Source of the DNA: Labyrinthula sp. Ha
Taxonomy: Eukaryota; Sar; Bigyra; Labyrinthulida; Labyrinthulaceae
NCBI GenBank assembly: GCA_015227615.1
Contig: JAALGZ010000002.1
Location: forward strand, 248,001 to 312,000
Direction: 5' to 3'
Length of the DNA stretch: 64,000 bases
The translations under genes were made by a program, and so were the position numbers. This document shows positions 48,176 to 58,886 of this stretch, piece after piece. Positions within the stretch are counted from its first letter, which is position 1, and every line of letters begins with the position of its first letter. Under the pieces are notes generated by a model. It saw nothing but the letters and a program-made list of their open reading frames with translations, ran no database searches and was not told the DNA's origin.

Positions 48176-51000
48176 AAGAGTAATTAGTCAGCACCAGTTC
48201 TCAAAAGTTCGAGTGCAATAGTTTTAAAAGTAAATAGGTAGGGGTTACGGAGAATAGTATTTTTTTATCAAATTTAAATGGAATTGAAGTAAATGCTTTC
48301 TTTAATTGATATGCGCAGAGCTTTCTCATCAGCACGAAAATGAATATCGACAACAGTTGATGAATGAAACCATCAAATTTAGAACAAGAATAAAATGAAA
48401 TGCTGGTTACTATTTTTCACATAGAATGCTTTTCACATAGTGTGCTTATATTGCAAAAAAAGTTTTAGTAGAATAATTAAGCTACCAAACCGTCAACTAT
48501 TCTCACGGGTGAAGGCTACAGGTATGCATTCCTGCTTAAAATTGTATTTTAAACTGGGATATTAAGAACTCTTGATGGTAGAATTAGGCCCTGTACCTTT
48601 TCTTAACTTGCTTCATACCCAGTAAGTATTATCAGTTCATACTTGGCTGAACATACGCAAAACAAAAATTGATTAGCTGTTCACTAGAAGATATATTATA
48701 GAGCAGAGGTAACAAGGCAATAGCTAGAGTAACCATCTGCAACTCTAGGGAGATATTGGTTCTAATTTAAGTGGTCTCCTGCCTATAATAGTGTTGTTTA
48801 TCCATGATAATCATATTGGGCTCTTGCCATAGCATTTCTTTGAAGGATAGATTATTCTTAAGAAAACTTAAAAAATCTTTTGAAGGTTATTTTATAATGT
48901 TTGTGTTCTGATCTTTAGGCGATGAAGACTATGATATGATATTTAGCTTGACGTTGTTTTGCTAACCAGTTGACTCAAACTACTAACCTTATTCAAATAC
49001 CAGTATTCTACAAGGACTTATTCCATTTGAGCAGATGAAGATATAATTTTTTCAGGCAATTGTGAGTGTGTTATAAAAATTGTGTTCATGAACTTAGTTA
49101 CATGCTACTTAAGACTTCAGTTCCTTTACAATTACTTTATTATACTTCTTGTTTCCTTTTAGTAATTATTGCTTTGATTCTTACCTATAGAGAACTCTAT
49201 GTTTGTGAATAATCGAAGTTTGTTTTTTTGCTGTTGCATTATTAGCCCAAGAGTTTTTTTCAAGAACAATTGATGGCTAGTTGATCAAAACCTACCAGAT
49301 ACTAGTTCAAACCTATTAACTAATACATGCAAGTATATCCTCTTGTACAGATCACTATCAAACTTGAGCAACTTTTTTCTATTAGGAAACAATCCTTTAA
49401 CTTTTCGAACTGAAGACTCCACTCTTATGCTTCAACCAAGGAACCTCTGATGAAGATATATCAGGAGAGGATAAGATACTTTGAATACAGTATTAAAGCG
49501 AGAAAAAAATATGAGAGGAAACTATAAGTCTCTGCCTAACAATTCAATTTTGTGATGTGTTCATTGATATCTTGAATTCCCAGATTAGCTTCTCTTCATC
49601 ATGAGTATCATCAAAACATCTAAAGCCATAATTTATCCCCAAAACTATTTTTTTGGGAGTCATATTATAAAGACGAGGGTTTTGCCAGTGAAGCAAAGAA
49701 GAGATACTGCTTACCCCAAAATATGTCACACAGAAAAAAAAATATATATAAAGCTCTTAAGTTTCCTATTTCTGTGTTAATTACTTCTTTGGATTTCTTT
49801 CTAATCTGGTGATAACTAGTGCCTGATAGCACGTCTTTTCATTGTTATTTAACATTTAATATGTGCTGTAAATATAGTTGCATTTCTAATAGTATTGCAC
49901 ATGATGTCATTGAGTCACCTTTGGTTCCTTTGTCCTCTTATTCTTAAGCTGAATGAGCTCTGTTCGTTCTCAGCTAATGAACACCTCTCAATTCTAGAAC
50001 ATACTCTGTCATCAAAATGAATAGATCAAATATTACAATAGAGTAACTGGTTTGCCGTATATGAACCATGCAAAATAACAAAATTTAGCAATAATTACTT
50101 GGATTTTGTTTGTATTCTGATTCTGAACTTGAATCCTTGGATTTCTATCACTATGCTAAGTAGCCAACTATTTGGTTAGTTGTGTTATATTTACCTACTT
50201 ACTAAGGGGATTCCGCGGCTTTCTTAATTTTGCACAGCATCTAAACCCTTAAGAGATGGAGGCCACGCTTAATAACGATAAACTCGCTACTGTTACTTTC
50301 CGTTTTTTTCTTCAATTTTATTCCATATTGCTCCGTCTTGGTTTTATTTTGATCCTTGGTCTTTTCCAGGCTTCGTTGTCTTTGTAATTGGTATAAATAT
50401 CTCGATAGGAAAGACTGTTTTCAGCTAAGATTGCCCTAGCATTGATTCCCCAAAATTTCCAATCCTATTTTTCAAACTTCGCAAAAAGCATAAAAAAAAG
50501 GCCGAAAGTTCACGAAAAGCAGCTTCTGCTCTCTGAAGGTCCTAGATGCGAGTTCCAGGTTACTCATTATAGTGATTAGGTGATATTTATCCACATATCA
50601 AGTTCTTTTCCATGATTCTACTGTTCAATCTGGTTTTCCTTATCTATCTGACGATCATTATATATGCGTTGATGATCCTGTTTCTGCAAATAAATTTTAA
50701 CTATTTCTATTCCACTGAGATGTTGACATATCCGTTCCCGGCTCAGTCTTTGTTTTTATTTTCCTTACGCCGCTGATTTTTCTGCTCGATAAAGGTTATT
50801 TCCTGAGATTTCTTCTTGCATGGTTGCTCCTATCTTCCCTCCTCCTGACTTTGGATGCATTATTGAAGTGGAAGCGACAGGCCAGGTTGTTCAGGTTCTA
50901 CTGGTTCAAGGGTTCAAGTTATTGTTCCAAAAGTCAAGGCTATTCTGGTCGAGTTCAGGGATTTTCAAGGTCAGGTTCAAGGAGTGGGGTTAACCAGAGG
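48176..51000. other. Intergenic stretch, decayed repeat DNA toward the right end
   Basis: Positions 48176 to about 50400 are AT-rich without a supported gene. From about 50500 to 51300 the G+C rises and the minus strand shows broken coding-like readings, including a proline-rich stretch and LNLTLKIPELDQNSLDFWNN. This appears to belong to the LINE remnant to its right, or to a second decayed element in the same orientation. Confidence 0.4.
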
Positions 51001-51279
51001 CGGGCAATTAGCCTGCATAATCAAATCTTTCGGAGTTGATTAGTGGGGCCCTTACTGGGATGGGGTTGGGAGCTTGTTCCAGTGCTGCTTGTACTTCATG
51101 GGTATGGTGGGCGGTTGGGTGGCTTACTTGGACTTCATATCCCGGAGGTGGTGAGGTTGATGGTGCTGGTTTATGCAGCAAGTCATTCTAGTTCCAGTGT
51201 TTTCAATGCTTCCCTTATTGCAACTCTCTTAGTTCTATGTTCAGTATTGGCGGTGTTTCTTCGCGCTACAGGCAGTTGA

Positions 51280-52400
51280 TCAGCTTCTACTGAACTGTTT
51301 TGGATGTAGTTGGAGGTCCTTATCTTCACGATCTTATATCTTTGCAGATCATTTTCATTCACTGAGAATTTACGGTGGTTGATGTTCTCTACATACTTCT
51401 TTACCTATTTTCAAAATTGCTTCAACCACATTTTTATCTCACTAGTTAAGTTCCAGTTTTCTAAATTTTAAAGAAGTGGAACTATAACCATCTACCTCAG
51501 GATGTCGATTTTTACTCATCATTATATTGAGTTTGATCTAAGTGAGTCGCAGCAATGTCCCAGTATATCTTCTTTCTGCTGTATTTTATTTAGCACAGCT
51601 GTTTTCTATATTCCGCTGTTAGTAAAGTCGGCACCAAGATATTTGAAAGGAGTGGCTCCTTTAATTTTCGCTTGTTGGAGATAAATGGTGGGTGCAGTTT
51701 CTCTGAGTTCTTCCACAAGTTTGCTCCTGGTGTGTTTGACGGTTCTTGTACCTTCTCTTGAATCGTATTTAGTGCTGTCATAAAACCTGGATCATCTATG
51801 GCAGTTATATCCTAGTTTCTTCTCAAAGTGTCTATCACACTGTTCCCAATAAGAAAATATGACTACCTGGTGGATAAGTTCTTTGGTATCGCTCCTATGA
51901 TGTTTCTTCTTCTTTTTAGCTTAATTGTTGTTGTTTCATTTCTGTTGATCTGAAGGCCAGTTACATGTTGGAATTTGCTGAGTTGTTCGATGAAACCAAT
52001 GATCCCTGTATCATGTTTAAAGTATCATGCTATGTCTTCTACAGAGGCTAACACTTGGACAGCTTCTTCCCCAAGTTAAATTATTTCTAATGTGTTATTT
52101 TCTAGTCTAGAAACAATACTATTCAGAAATACTAAGATAAAGTCGAAGATAATAAGTCTCCCTGTATAACACCCCTAGTTATACTGATGTACTTCGAGTT
52201 CCAGTTTCTGTCAATAGGCTTAAGTTTTGATAGTCTGTAGATATAAGTTATTTTCTCTACCAGGCTTTTAGAAATATTATGTTCCAGCAGAGCAACCTGG
52301 CCGAATTTATGTGAGATTGAGTCAAAAGGTTTTTGAAGTCCACGAAGATTATTTGGAGGTCCAACTTTCCTTTTACACTCTTGCACATGATTTATTCAAA
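51280..52400 (-). mobile_element. Decayed LINE (non-LTR retrotransposon) reverse transcriptase
   Basis: Read on the minus strand from 52386, the sequence contains LINE reverse transcriptase blocks in order: LQKPFDSISHKFGQVALLEH (palm motif A, usually KAFDS), then ITRGVIQGDLLSS (the GV-x-QGD-x-LS box), then a worn catalytic box at about 52040 where VLASVEDIA stands in place of the usual VLAFADDIA, followed by HVTGLQINRN. Further on are GATPFKYLGADFT (the K-Y-L-G block) and VLNKIQQKEDIL. Several stops and frame changes interrupt it, so it is inactive. The upstream ORF1 and endonuclease are not recognisable. The RGVIQGD box argues for a LINE rather than an LTR element, but the clade cannot be set by eye. 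Boundaries are approximate. Confidence 0.72.
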
Positions 52401-53089
52401 TACTTTAATTTTATGAATGTGCTGTATTTGTGCTCTTTGCTGCTACTTCGTTATGTCAAATACGCCATGGCACGTCATCTGATAGTTTAGTTATGATATC
52501 TAAATCTAGTTCTGATTTTTGAAACAAGAACCCAGAAGGTGTTCATTGCTGACAAGAGAGAGAGAATATGTTTAAGTTCTTCAGTACCCTGTTTTTCTGC
52601 TCCGCGACCATTAAATTTTCACCAAGTAAAAATCACAAATTTTGCCTATATGGTCCAATTTCATAATCCGCTACCTCAAAAATTTGTCCAAGTATAAAAC
52701 TTCCTTGGGCCATATGGCAATTTTTTTCTTCCATCCAAAATAGGGTTTCTTATCGTACTTACCGTTAACTATTGGTAATTATAATGTCCAAGTTTAGCTT
52801 AACATTGTTGATGAAAACCAAAATTATCGAATGAATTCCATTAACTATCGTAAATACGACTACGTTAAGAAACCTTAATCCAATGAGATTCCGTTTAATC
52901 TTGACAAATGTGTCAAAAAATCTTATTCGGGATACACTTAAGCAAAAACAAGAACCAGAGAACCTAGAAATAGGAGATGTGAAATGGCGGAGTAGAGGTC
53001 GTGACTATAGTTTCAGTTACGTTTCATAATATGCTCCAGTTTAAAAAGGATATTATGAAACTATATCAAACCAAAGTATAGAGAAGCAA
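52401..53089. other. Intergenic, with a short imperfect inverted repeat
   Basis: The first 200 bp may be the worn 5' part of the LINE. The interval also contains the inverted repeat at 52637-52725. The last 150 bp should hold the promoter of the metallopeptidase copy at 53090, but no motif is clear. Confidence 0.35.
52637..52725. repeat. Imperfect inverted repeat, possible small transposon remnant
   Basis: The arm AAATTTTGCCTATATGG followed by TCCAA (52637-52658) pairs with the reverse complement of TTGGGCCATATGGCAATTTT (52705-52724). About 18 of 21 positions match, and 46 bp lie between the arms. A similar GGCCATATGCCGCAAATTTG occurs at 12671-12690, so it may be a dispersed family. A hairpin in RNA, or the end of a MITE, are both possible. 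Confidence 0.3.
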
Positions 53090-54369
53090 ATGGAAAACGA
53101 ACAACTTAAGATTGGAAATGAAGAAGCACAAAAGAAAGGCAGCAGCTGCCGCTTCTTATGGTATGTGGTTGCGTTCATAGTAGTAGGCACAATTGTTGGA
53201 GCGGTTGCATTTCTGTTGTTAGACGATATTTTCTCCTCAAACGATATCTCGTACGAAACTGTGTGTTCCGACGATGTCTGTTCCGATGTCGGTGATGAGC
53301 AAAAAGTGAAACTGTCTTCTTCTGATTACATCTCTGTAGTGTTTGATGCAAGCCCTAATAAAGCAGACTGTAAGGCATTTGTAACTGCAGCAAACCGTGG
53401 TTCTCAAGCAATCGCAGAAACCGAAAATGATCTCAGCTTGGCACCAGATGAGGATTTCACACTTCTTAATACTTTTGAATTTTCAGAGGAAAAAACCCAG
53501 TGATTTTTTGTGAAGAGAAAATATTCTGCATTTGACAATTGTACCAGTTCTTGAATCTATTGATGGAAAAGGGGGAACTCTTGCTGCAGTACATCTAATT
53601 TATTTTGTTCATCTTTTAGGCAGGACCCTGTGAATACAACATCACTGCACAACTTCCAATTGCAGGCATAATGATTCTAGATGCAGATGACACAGTTTCT
53701 TAGGATGAATTTGGCAAGCTAGGAGATGTAGTACGACATGAAATGATGTATGTTCCTGGGTTTGGAACAGCCTGGGAACCCATCCATTTTACTGATGGAA
53801 GTTTTCCTACTACTTTTCAGATACTTGAAGATGGAGTGTTTACTTTTAATGATCAGGGAGATTTATCTGTTACAACTCCAAGTAATAATCCAAAGTATAC
53901 TTGAGCTGAAGGAATGGCTGAGTTTGAAATCCTTACTGGAGAAACTGAGATGTTTATCCCAATTCATGGTGTTGAGTTTAATGGAGAAGTTATTTTCGAT
54001 ACTCTTGCAGGAGAGGGTCAAGGAATTATAGGTTCACCCATAGATAAAGATACGTTTCAAGAAGCTTTAATGACGTTTTCAGTAGATGTAGAAGGTGGAG
54101 GAAAAAGTCCATTGACTGCAATGAGTTTAACTATGTTGAGAGATATTGGATATAGTTTTGATACATCTGGAGATAATGATTATGAATTACTAGCAAATAC
54201 TGTGAATGCTGTTTCAAATTTAAGAGGAAACCCAAGCAAGTCTCTGGAATTATCTAAAGATGTACTCAAAATTAAACCTGTAATATTAGATCTTGTTGAT
54301 ACACATAGCATAGGGCAAATGAGAAGGAACACAGAAAGGTCTTTAGAAGAAGTTCTTGGATTAGTGTGA
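53090..54369 (+). pseudogene. Membrane-anchored zinc metallopeptidase, broken copy 1
   Basis: This copy resembles secreted HExxH peptidases of the leishmanolysin-like/metzincin type. A short cytoplasmic head is followed by one membrane helix (WYVVAFIVVGTIVGAVAFLL), so the product would be a type II membrane protein. The ectodomain keeps SSSDYISVVFDASPNKADCK, QLPIAGIMILDADDT and a C-terminal block SPLTAMSLTMLRDIGYSFDT. A 31-nt intron (53589-53619) sits at the same place as in copy 2. The zinc motif reads HEMMY, so the second zinc histidine is lost. Two in-frame stops and about two frameshifts break the frame. It aligns along its length with copy 2 (56095-57324). Old decay under relaxed constraint is the likely explanation. 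Confidence 0.75.
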
Positions 54370-56094
54370 GTTAACTCTTACATTTGGAAATAGAAATAAT
54401 TATAGGAGAAATTTGTTATCATGTTAATAACTGTGTAACAGAAGTGATGATTCCTTTGGTTTAAACATTCTATCTATCGAATTGTGTTTAATGAACAGAA
54501 TTATATAATAGGAGACTCCTATAACATCATAAATGGACAATCAGAAGTGATAGTGAAACAACAAGAAGCATAAAACCTGGATCTTGACGAAAAAATAAAG
54601 TAGAAAATTCACTATGGTCAATTTACTTGAAAGTACTATGCCTTCTATATAAGGAGTGGATATACAATCAACTAAAACTTTTGGTGAAAACTTACCTTTG
54701 TTCATAGATAATTTTTGAGCTTCAAATTTTACACTAATAGAGTATCTGAATGAGATTCAAGTTCAAGCAAAAAGTTCTTTTATCTCCTTTGATCTGATTT
54801 ATAAAATGGACGTTCAACTCTTATGTTATATCTAGAATGTTCACATAACTCTTATTAACCAAAAAAATGTTGACTTGGAGACTATAGCGTACAAGAATAA
54901 ATTTTCTGTATTTTCAATAAAATTCAGAGTATCCACGGATACAATATTTACCGTCTTGTCATCAGATTTTAGTTAATTGCCTTGCTTGGAACTGTAATAA
55001 CAGTCATTTATGAAAAAGTAACTAAAAGGTTAAACATTTATTTTTTCTTGTTTAAATATTGATGTATATCCTCAAGTAAATAGAAAAGCACCAAAGTCAA
55101 CAAGAAGAGAAAATGTTGAAGTGCAAACAAAGCTCATGTGCAGCAAGCAAAATAACATCAGGCAACATAATGAAAAACCAAAGCGGTAAATGACACCTTT
55201 TAATCTTTATTTGGATATTTTTGATAAAAGAATTAAAAAAAAGTGGAAACTGTTTTTAGAAAAAGTTAGATCTCCCACATTTTCAGATAGTTATTACCAG
55301 CAACAAGCATCCGTCATTGTAACCTTAAGGCCTTGGTTTTTGGTTAAATCTGACACAAAGAAAATAAATATTATCAAGTGAATACAATATTTTCATAAAA
55401 TTTAAGAAGTTATATTACTTCTGTGTGTCAAGTAGCTTAAGAAAATGTTTAAAAAGTTTTTCTAGATCAATAATTTCTGACACCTAATGATTTTTGTTAG
55501 TTGAACCTATTTTACTTTGAAGATTCCTAAAGTTTATTAAACACTTCAAAATACAAAATGCTATTAAGACCAGATATTTCTTTTAGGTTTGCTTCCTTTC
55601 CATGAACTCGAAAGTATTCTGTTTTATAAAAAACCAATGCAAAAGGATTCTATCAAACACAAGAACATAATCAAAACCCTGACCCAAGTTCTAGATAAGA
55701 AAGCCAAAATACTTCCCAACCATCGTATAATTTTCTAAAGTTCTTTCAGTGTAAATCCATAATTAGATTAACTAAGCAGCTTGAATATTTTCAAACTTTC
55801 ATTTCGTATCTCTTTATTATATCCTGGAATCCAAATAAGTTTTACATTGTTTCCTGAAGAAAATACTCTAATTCCAGTATAATCCTACCAATATAGATAA
55901 AAAGCCGCAGAAAACAATACTGTAATACTACCAGTAATTGTGTTAGTGACAACACACTGTGTAGAAGTGAAAGGAAAAGAGATTTTTGGAACAAAGTTTG
56001 CAGTTTCGGTTTCTTTAGAGTTCAGGTTAGAAAAAATAGAACAGTTTACTATTAAATATTTACAAACAAAAATAAAAAACATTTATTAAAGATA
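54370..56094. other. Spacer between the two metallopeptidase copies
   Basis: About 1.7 kb with no supported gene. Frames of 60-65 codons at 55190 (plus) and 55885 (minus) show no motif. I did not see a third peptidase copy or a flanking direct repeat that would explain the duplication. Confidence 0.5.
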
Positions 56095-57324
56095 ATGAAA
56101 GAGCAAGCAGTAATTGCAAACGCAGCTCCTGCTGCAACGGGAGGTGTGAATACTATATGGATTGGAGCTGCATTAGGGACTGTTGCAGTGGCAGCTGTGA
56201 CTACTGCAGCTGTTGTTTTATCTCCTCAGAGTGATATGTGCTCAAATTAGGGGGCAGGTTATAGAGTAAAGGCTTCTTCTGATTATTACATCTCGGTGGT
56301 ATTTGACTCGGCTCCAAGCAATGCAGACTGTAATGCACTTGTCAAAGCAGCATTCAGACTTTCCGCTGCTTTAGCAGAAGCATAAAATGATTCTAATTTC
56401 TTGTCGGATGCAGATTACACAGTTGAAGATATTTGCGGAGTATCTGGTGTAAACAATCCAGTTGTGTATAGAGAAGGAGAGAATATTCAGGACTTTATAA
56501 TATCAGCTATTCTTCAGCCAATTGATGGGGTAGGTGGAACGCTTGGAGCAGTATATTTTTTTTCTTATTAATTTTCTTAGGCTGGACCATGCTTTATTAA
56601 CTCAATTACACAACTCCCACTTGCAGGATTAATGCTCTTTGATGAAGCTGATACTGCTCAATTAGATCAGTCTGGAAAGTTACAAGATATGATACTACAC
56701 GAGATGATGCACGCTCTTGGGTTTGGATCATTGTGGAATCCTATTTAGCTTTCTGATGGAACCTTTGCTACTACCTTTGATGTAATTGAAGGTGAAGTAA
56801 TTACCTCCAATGATCAAGGAGAAGTAGTTACACAGATTGAAAATGAACCCAAGTATACTGGATTAGAAGGAATTGCTGAGTTTGAAAAATTAACAGGGGA
56901 AGATGAAACATTCATACCTATTCAAGGAGTTCGTATTAGTAGAGATACTAGTTTTGATGTAGCTATTGGTGATGGTGTAGGCAGCATTGATTCCCATATT
57001 GACAAAGAGACGTTTAAGGATGCACTTATGACATTTTCGCTAGATATAGGTGGAGGCGAACCACCATTGACTGCAATGAGTTTATCTATGTTGAGAGATA
57101 TTGGGTACGCTTTAGATACCTCTGGGGCTGATGAGTATATGCTACCGGATACTACGCTGAGTACTACTTCTACCTTAAGGGGAAACCTAAAGGAATCTAT
57201 TGATTTGTCTAATGACGTAATTAGGATTACCCCTGTTGTTTTGAATCCCGACGATGGAGCTAGTATGCATCTTTTGAGGTCACGTAAGAAGCTCACCTCA
57301 AAAGAAGCCCTTGGCATAGCCTAA
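56095..57324 (+). pseudogene. Membrane-anchored zinc metallopeptidase, broken copy 2
   Basis: This copy has an N-terminal membrane helix (IWIGAALGTVAVAAVTTAAV), then SSDYYISVVFDSAPSNADCN, a 30-nt intron (56551-56580), QLPLAGLMLFDEADTAQLDQ and an intact zinc motif HEMMHALGFGSLWNP. The block SLSMLRDIGYALDTSGADEY near the end is typical of this peptidase type (usually LaDlGY...AD). The reading is interrupted by three in-frame stops but has no frameshift that I can see, so it decayed later or less than copy 1. Each stop is one base change from a sensible codon, for example GAA/TAA against copy 1. Either it is a young pseudogene, or the stops vary between alleles. Confidence 0.75.
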
Positions 57325-58827
57325 GTTTGATACTAAGCAATAATCCATACGAGATTTAACCGGTCCTATTTTCTTAGTACATTACAAATGTTTAATTTTT
57401 GTTGAGCCATATAGCAATGGTTCTTACTATAGAAATGCATTTGACAATTCTAGATTGATAGGTGTTTTAGTTGGGTCTAATATTTGATAGTGTTTGTAAA
57501 TTATCTTGTATTCATTTTTATTAGCCTAATTACCAACAAGAAATTTGGGATTTTCATTCGTATAAAATGGTTCTTTTTCTTAGGTAATCAACCCTAAGAC
57601 TTTTCAATCACTTATTACATAAAAATAAATACTCTCAGAGCAAACTAGTCTATGGGTTCTGCAGTACACTTTGACATTTTGTTCTTATCTTTAGCTCCCC
57701 ACAAGTGTATTTGCTACTGTTTTTTGATTTTGTGCTACCAATGCTATGAAACAATAAGCTATTAAGCAATTTGCACTGTTTTTTTGCAAAATCACAGCAC
57801 AAACTTACTGCTTTATTTGTTTTGCTTTAGCTGTGATATACGTTTGATAAATTAGACTGAATTGGTACTGATTCTCTAACAAAATATTTTCTAGTTAGTT
57901 GATAGAAATACGAGTCACCGCCCAAGAACACACACTCTATTTGTACCTAAATATATACTTCTCCCTGCTCAATGCAATCTAACTATTTTTCAGAACATTT
58001 TCTTCAGAATTCCCTGAGCAAGTTTTTATAAGTAGTGGAGGTGAATGGTGTATATAGAAGTTAATGGATTAACCCGATAAAATATTAGAATCAGGAAGTA
58101 ATTATGTAAATTGTAGTATATGGCTCAGAACCCAAGCAAAATTAAATTCTGAGAGCATGGAAAATATTTAACACCTAGAACTATCCAGGAGGAGAAAGAT
58201 CTTATTGCCTCTGATTAGGGGTTTCAGCTGAACAAAATCAGGGAAAATATGAAAATCAAAGTCTCTTTTTAGCAGGAAATTCTTGATGTTTAAGGACACC
58301 AACACATACTAAGACATCTTATATACATCTTAAGAAATGCTGCAAGTTTTTCACACTTATCTGGAGAGCTTTATGAAGAATTTCAGAGTTATGTAACGGT
58401 TTTCCCAAATACTCTTATAGCTGGACTAGGAAACTCTATCAATGTATTTCATATTTAAACATGAACATATTTATTTTGGAATTGTATTGGTAGCTGTAGT
58501 ATGAAACATGAAAATAAGTTAATAGGTCTTGAATAGCTTTTATATTTCTGTGATATATGTAAGATAGATATTGGAAATAACAACAACATCAAAATTCTTT
58601 CGAGTAACTAATCTATTACTTAAGGTTATTGCCAAAACTGTTTATTTTGTGGCGAGAACCAGTGGAAAATGCTGATAACTAGGTAAGGTTATGAACGTTA
58701 CATCTGATAAAACTACTCACAAAAATGCTCTTTTACAAAGTTTGAAAAAATAACAAGGTTTGTAAACACTTAGAGGCTAAGTCAATCAAGGTCTTGCCAA
58801 ATGTCGACCTTAAGGAAGAGATATTGG

Positions 58828-58886
<59 letters not shown>

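Noticed and set aside
53090-57324. Reassignment of TAA/TAG to glutamine, suggested by the in-frame stops in the peptidase copies
   Set aside because: The large genes nearby use CAA/CAG throughout, have no in-frame TAA/TAG, and use TAG as a terminator. Copy 1 also has frameshifts. Pseudogenes explain the data better.
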